NCBI GenBank assembly: GCA_963921795.1
Contig: OY997649.1
Coordinates: 28,557,362-28,621,361, forward strand
Origin: Nannobrachium achirus
Lineage: Eukaryota > Chordata > Actinopteri > Myctophiformes > Myctophidae
Length of the DNA: 64,000 nucleotides
Reading direction: 5' to 3'
Both the position numbers and the translations under genes were made by a program. The notes beneath the pieces are model-generated. The model searched no databases and was not told the origin of the DNA. It was given only the letters and a program-made list of their open reading frames with translations. This document shows, piece after piece, positions 60,601 to 64,000 of this stretch; position 1 is the first letter of the stretch, and each line of letters starts with the position of its first letter.

Positions 60601-63600
60601 CCTCTCGATAATCTTAATAAGTATGAAAGTGCCCATGAACGTTAGTGCTGCTCGCTCAAGTGCAAAGTACCTACTACCTACTGATCCATTACAATAATAC
60701 ACACAGCATAATACGCCCAAAGCCATATCCAAACCATAACAATTTAACTGATAATCAGTAAGAGTTTTTATTTTGAGCACAGTAGTGACAAATGAATAGC
60801 TTTCTCAGTACGTTTTTCTCTTTAGCAAAGTTACAAAGTTTTCCCTTTATTAAATAAGCACAGTACAATTAAGTCAGTTTCAAGTTTTTTTTAATAGCAC
60901 AGTTTATTTTGAGCACTGTAGTGAGAAATTAATAGCTGTGCATTGTGCAAATGCAGGCTTTTCTCAAGTACAAGTCTTCATGCCTCTGACTTTATCCACC
61001 CTCTATGTGTCAGGAAGGGATTTCAGCCACTCCTGGAAGTCCTCGCGTTTCCGCGAGGCGGGTCTTAACTCAAGCCTGGTGGGTTTAGGAATCACGTGTG
61101 TTTTTGTTGTGGTCCCCGAGTAAGCCAGTGCCCAAAGGGCACCAGTCTAACTGTACCTCTAGGCTCAAGAGGTACAGTATAATGGTACCTCTTTTAGTAT
61201 TCAATCCAATAGGTATAATAATAATTTGTGTTATTGTCCGGGAGAGCGGACAGCGCAACTCACTAAAGGTCCTGACCCACTGCAAGCGTCAGACGCGCAA
61301 AACATGTTGAGGTGTGTTTCAGAGCTCTGTTCTATTTAGGAGCGTTGACGCAGAGCACAGACCTGAGAGAATGGAATGATGGAGTACAATCCAGACTCGC
61401 AGTGCGTGTGTCTGTTTTTCGATGCAGTTCAAAATATTAATAATTGTGATGCGGTCTGTAATTGTATTTATTTGCAATGATACATGGATGAGATAAGTGC
61501 CACAGTAGTAGTTTATTTTCGGACTTCTGTGCCAGTGTTGAAGACGGCTACAGGGACAATACAGACTGTAGGCACAGAGGCTCATTACAAAACGTGAAGA
61601 AATACATTACACAGACAAATATATCTATATTTTCACATAGCCAGGAAGTGCAGGAAGTATAGTAGACATTTAGAAATGAATCTCATGTGAAAACGTGCAC
61701 TGATCTTGTGTGGCGGAAGTTTGACATTTTACGGCAAGCTTCCTAATAATTTTTACGGGAATGTACTGGCAGAAAAAAAATGTCCCTGAAGTGAAAACGC
61801 TTGAAAAATAATGACTGGGATAGCGTCATGATGACGTGGACGAAGAGAAACAGAACATTGATTGAGAGAACACTTGAACGGTCATTGTGTACAAGAGAGC
61901 ATTAGTCTCAACAAGAGAGCGAGCGTGCGACAGGCTCCAAGTACATACCTGTTGCCAAAACTGTTCAGTGACCAAATGCTTCAGTGCAATGTTGACAATA
62001 TAGCCTCTGAGAAAGGTGAAACTTACATAATGTGTTGCATGAAGAAGATTGCTTGTCCTAAGATGTAAGTTAAAGCTCCGTTTGTAGGGAGAGGGGTGAG
62101 AGAAAATACATTGGATTACTGGTAATGTTGCAATATCTCGTGCTTACAGTCACCTCTTGTGCAAGTATAAAGCACTATACTGTTAAAATAAACAAATTAA
62201 AACGGTCGCTTATCATCCTCATGAATGAATGCAAACAAATCAAATTCTGCTCATGTATAACACTACAAAACCGGGTTCTGCATTATTCATTTCAATCAAT
62301 ACAATTTTCAACTTCTTGTTGATTCTGCTATTTGAAATGGGACTGAATCCACAGATCCAGATCTTCAAATGGTACAATATGCAGAAAGTTTCTAAAAAAA
62401 AAATAAAGAAATGCAGAAAGTGTTTTTAATGTTATATGTTGTCAGAATCAACTTTGTGTGTGTTATTACTGTCTAGTAGTCTTTATGCCTTGCACTGTAT
62501 GTGAGGTGAGGTCTATTTATTTATGTTTAAGTAAGATGAATCTTTTGCCTTTTTTAAAGACTCTTTCTAAAGCCTTGAGGATTAAATGTTGCAACTCTGT
62601 CCCTTTTGGCTTCAGGTACCAGTGTTTCGGCCCATGGACTTGATGGTGGAGGCCAGTCCCAGGCGGGTGTTTGCTAATGCTCACACCTACCATATCAACT
62701 CGATCTCTGTCAATAGTGATTGTGAGACCTACCTGTCCGCAGATGACCTGCGTATAAACCTCTGGCACTTGGAGATCACTGATCGCAGCTTTAGTATCCT
62801 TTTTCCCTTGTACAGACTTCTGGTTCAATGTGAAAATCCGGGAAAGCATCTGTAATTCTTTGATTTTTGAGTTGGTCATTCAAAAATAACAGATGTACAA
62901 GCTCACAGCGTGTCACTTTGTGTGAACTACGTTGCGAGTTTCTACATCTGCTATTCTTGAACAATCTTGAAAGTGTGAGAGCTATTGATTTAGAAGGCAT
63001 TTTTAGAATCGGCCTCAGGTCTTAATCGGTTAACCCCTATTACCAATTTAATGTTTTTATTTGGGGTCTTGGGCGTGGCTGAAAGCAACTACCTAGGTTC
63101 CACTTGTATTTCATTTGTTGGAAACAAGTTTAGTCCCTTAACCTGCAAACCTTTTCTCAGACATTGTTGACATAAAGCCAGCCAACATGGAGGAGTTGAC
63201 TGAAGTCATCACAGCAGCGGAATTCCACCCCAACCAGTGCAACACTTTCGTCTACAGCAGCAGCAAAGGAACAATCCGGCTGTGTGACATGAGGGCATCA
63301 GCACTGTGTGATCAGCACTCCAAAAGTAAGCTAAAATGAAAGCAGATGCAGCATTCCTTCTGTTACAAAGTGTTTTTTTTATGGGCACATTAAAATTGCT
63401 AATGTCTCTTTAAATATGCTAACGGCTCCTTTAACTGTTCTAGATTCTGAATACAATGTTAATTGGATAGCTGTGTCAAGGCTAGCTAATACGTTCCAGT
63501 AAGGACTGACCTCTGGGGATCCATCCATTTATCACATGATCTTAATGGAGAGTTTTGCCTGATTATGGCTTTGAGCTATAATAGTTACTACCTATTAGTA

Positions 63601-63903
63601 CCTCCTTTCTTTTGTTTGAGTACTGCCTTTTCTTCCCCAGCTGACAGATGAAAGGGTACTGGACAATTCCGTCCAATTATTTTAAGACTGTCCATTGTGT
63701 GTTAAACTGACAGCCATGCCCATCTTTTATCAGTGTTCGAGGAGCCAGAGGATCCAAACAACCGCTCCTTCTTCTCTGAAATAATCTCCTCCATCTCGGA
63801 TGTGAAGTTCAGCCACAGTGGACGTTACATGATGACCCGTGACTACTTGTCTGTCAAAATCTGGGATCTCAACATGGAGACTCGGCCAGTAGAGACGTAT
63901 CAG
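51638..63903 (+). CDS. ppp2r2a: ppp2r2a, PP2A regulatory subunit B55-alpha, exons 1-8 (3' end outside window)
   Basis: The product is the B/PR55-alpha subunit, a seven-bladed WD40 propeller that binds the PP2A A/C core and selects phospho-substrates in cytosol and nucleus. Coding exons: 51638-51644, 52372-52449, 54068-54165, 54869-55034, 56382-56494, 62616-62793, 63161-63325, 63734-63903. All internal junctions are GT-AG and the phases agree, giving 325 codons without a stop. Diagnostic strings include [60 protein letters not shown] and [28 protein letters not shown] and [10 protein letters not shown] favour the alpha over the delta paralogue. Human B55-alpha has 447 residues, so about 120 C-terminal residues are missing. 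Which fish paralogue (aa or ab) cannot be told. Intron 5 is 6.1 kb and transposon-rich. Confidence 0.95.
51645..54067 (+). other. ppp2r2a: ppp2r2a introns 1 and 2, no further gene
   Basis: Intron 1 is 51645-52371 and intron 2 is 52450-54067. Apart from a GATT-repeat-led dispersed segment (about 52045-52270) nothing is recognisable. Confidence 0.6.
52372..52449 (+). CDS. ppp2r2a: ppp2r2a exon 2
   Basis: Acceptor TTTGTGCAG, donor GTAGGT. Encodes the glycine-rich start and [20 protein letters not shown]. Phase 1 to phase 1. Confidence 0.94.
54068..54165 (+). CDS. ppp2r2a: ppp2r2a exon 3
   Basis: Acceptor TTTCTGACAG, donor GTACGT. Encodes the first WD40 blade ([20 protein letters not shown], then VVIFQQEPE). 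Ends in phase 0. Confidence 0.95.
54869..55034 (+). CDS. ppp2r2a: ppp2r2a exon 4
   Basis: Acceptor CATTGTTTAG, donor GTTAGT. Encodes [20 protein letters not shown] and [17 protein letters not shown]. Ends in phase 1. Confidence 0.95.
55035..56381 (+). other. ppp2r2a: ppp2r2a intron 4, no further gene
   Basis: AT-rich intron without recognisable repeats or frames. Confidence 0.6.
56382..56494 (+). CDS. ppp2r2a: ppp2r2a exon 5
   Basis: Acceptor TGTTTGCAG, donor GTGTGT. Encodes [20 protein letters not shown] and DPHTVTTLR. Ends in phase 0. Confidence 0.94.
57741..58932. mobile_element. hAT element with perfect 8-bp target duplication
   Basis: It begins TAGGGATGCCCCGATC and ends GATCGGGCAACCCTA, flanked by AATACTAT on both sides (57733-57740 and 58933-58940). 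The sub-terminal regions are CCGATC-rich. It contains another hAT (58191-58562). No transposase frame. Confidence 0.88.
58191..58562. mobile_element. hAT-like element (CAGTGGTTCTCAACC family), complete
   Basis: It begins CAGTGGTTCTCAACCTTTTC and ends GGTTGAGAACCACTG, a clear terminal inverted repeat of about 15 bp. Flanking octamers do not match. At 58300-58320 only one arm of the dispersed hairpin remains, whereas the related copy at 49848 has both arms. Confidence 0.78.
59403..60395. mobile_element. hAT-like element with ATTCGA-rich ends
   Basis: It starts near TAGGACTGTCAAGGAATATT and ends near GGCCAATTTTGATAGCTTTA followed by GTCCC. The ends resemble a common fish hAT family with GAATATTCGA sub-terminal strings. 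A divergent hairpin is at 59608-59668. Boundaries are approximate. Confidence 0.5.
60556..61106. repeat. Inverted repeat pair
   Basis: GTGATTCCTAAACCCACCAG and onward at about 60560-60605 is inverted at about 61048-61095. Between the arms, GTTTATTTTGAGCACTGTAG-type sequence occurs twice (about 60765 and 60903). This suggests a degraded transposon in ppp2r2a intron 5. Confidence 0.5.
61110..62615 (+). other. ppp2r2a: Rest of ppp2r2a intron 5, nothing recognised
   Basis: Short frames only. A decayed repeat cannot be excluded at 61250-61850. Confidence 0.5.
62616..62793 (+). CDS. ppp2r2a: ppp2r2a exon 6
   Basis: Acceptor GGCTTCAG, donor GTATCC. Encodes [20 protein letters not shown] to [11 protein letters not shown]. 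Ends in phase 1. Confidence 0.95.
62880..62959. repeat. Dispersed hairpin in ppp2r2a intron 6
   Basis: TCAAAAATAACAGATGTACA and onward is inverted at the right end (TACATCTGCTATTCTTGA), with a loop carrying ACAGCGTG and ACGTTGCG. It is free-standing in the intron and would form a stem in the pre-mRNA. Confidence 0.7.
63161..63325 (+). CDS. ppp2r2a: ppp2r2a exon 7
   Basis: Acceptor TTTTCTCAG, donor GTAAGC. Encodes [20 protein letters not shown] to SALCDQHSK. Ends in phase 1. Confidence 0.95.
63734..63903 (+). CDS. ppp2r2a: ppp2r2a exon 8
   Basis: Acceptor TTATCAG, donor GTCTGT. The split codon gives Met before [15 protein letters not shown], where human has Leu. Ends VETYQ in phase 0, where the human protein continues VHEYLRSK; the remaining exons are beyond the window. 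Confidence 0.94.
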
Positions 63904-64000
63904 GTCTGTATGCTGCATAAGTGAAATGAAGATTCTGGTGCTGCAAGCTGAAATTCACTGTTCTTTACATGGTCCACACTACAGCTCCCGAAGGGAGGTG

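Overview
This window is vertebrate nuclear DNA, most likely from a teleost fish. The evidence is a split gene with GT-AG introns whose product is almost identical to the vertebrate PP2A regulatory subunit B55-alpha, a KRAB-less C2H2 zinc-finger gene of the expanded fish type, and a repeat landscape typical of fish: a tyrosine-recombinase (DIRS) retroelement, many non-autonomous hAT elements, Gypsy LTR debris, L2-like LINE and tRNA-SINE fragments, and long CA/GT, GA and TA arrays.

Layout. 1-2.1 kb: a 14-finger zinc-finger gene on the minus strand, with three exact CRE sites upstream. 2.3-28.5 kb: no convincing gene. It holds hAT-type elements (several with 8-bp target duplications), a rearranged and internally deleted Gypsy element buried in another element, a 1.04-kb near-perfect palindrome, a 579-bp tandem duplication and a 0.6-kb GTACA-type minisatellite. 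28.6-36.6 kb: a structurally complete DIRS-type retrotransposon with 167-bp identical inverted terminal repeats, an internal complementary region, a gag split by a 1.2-kb hAT element, an RT/RNase H frame with a stop and an apparent frameshift, and an open tyrosine recombinase. 36.7-50.9 kb: gene-free, with microsatellites, LINE/SINE/hAT pieces and some quiet stretches that could be conserved regulatory DNA. 50.9-64 kb: CpG-rich promoter and first eight coding exons of ppp2r2a on the plus strand. The 6.1-kb intron 5 holds a stack of nested transposons. The gene runs off the right edge after codon 325, compared with 447 residues for the human protein.

Two observations stand out. First, a short palindrome (arms close to AAAATAGCAGATCTACAAGC with a GCG-rich loop) recurs about 16 times; most copies sit inside unrelated non-autonomous DNA transposons. 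Second, the DIRS internal complementary region is centred on an 18-bp palindrome, GTGTTTCGAACGAAACAC. A 36-bp reverse complement of that centre lies about 80 bp outside the right inverted repeat, a plausible footprint of the recombinase crossover site.

All family assignments come from motifs read by eye. No alignment or database search was run.
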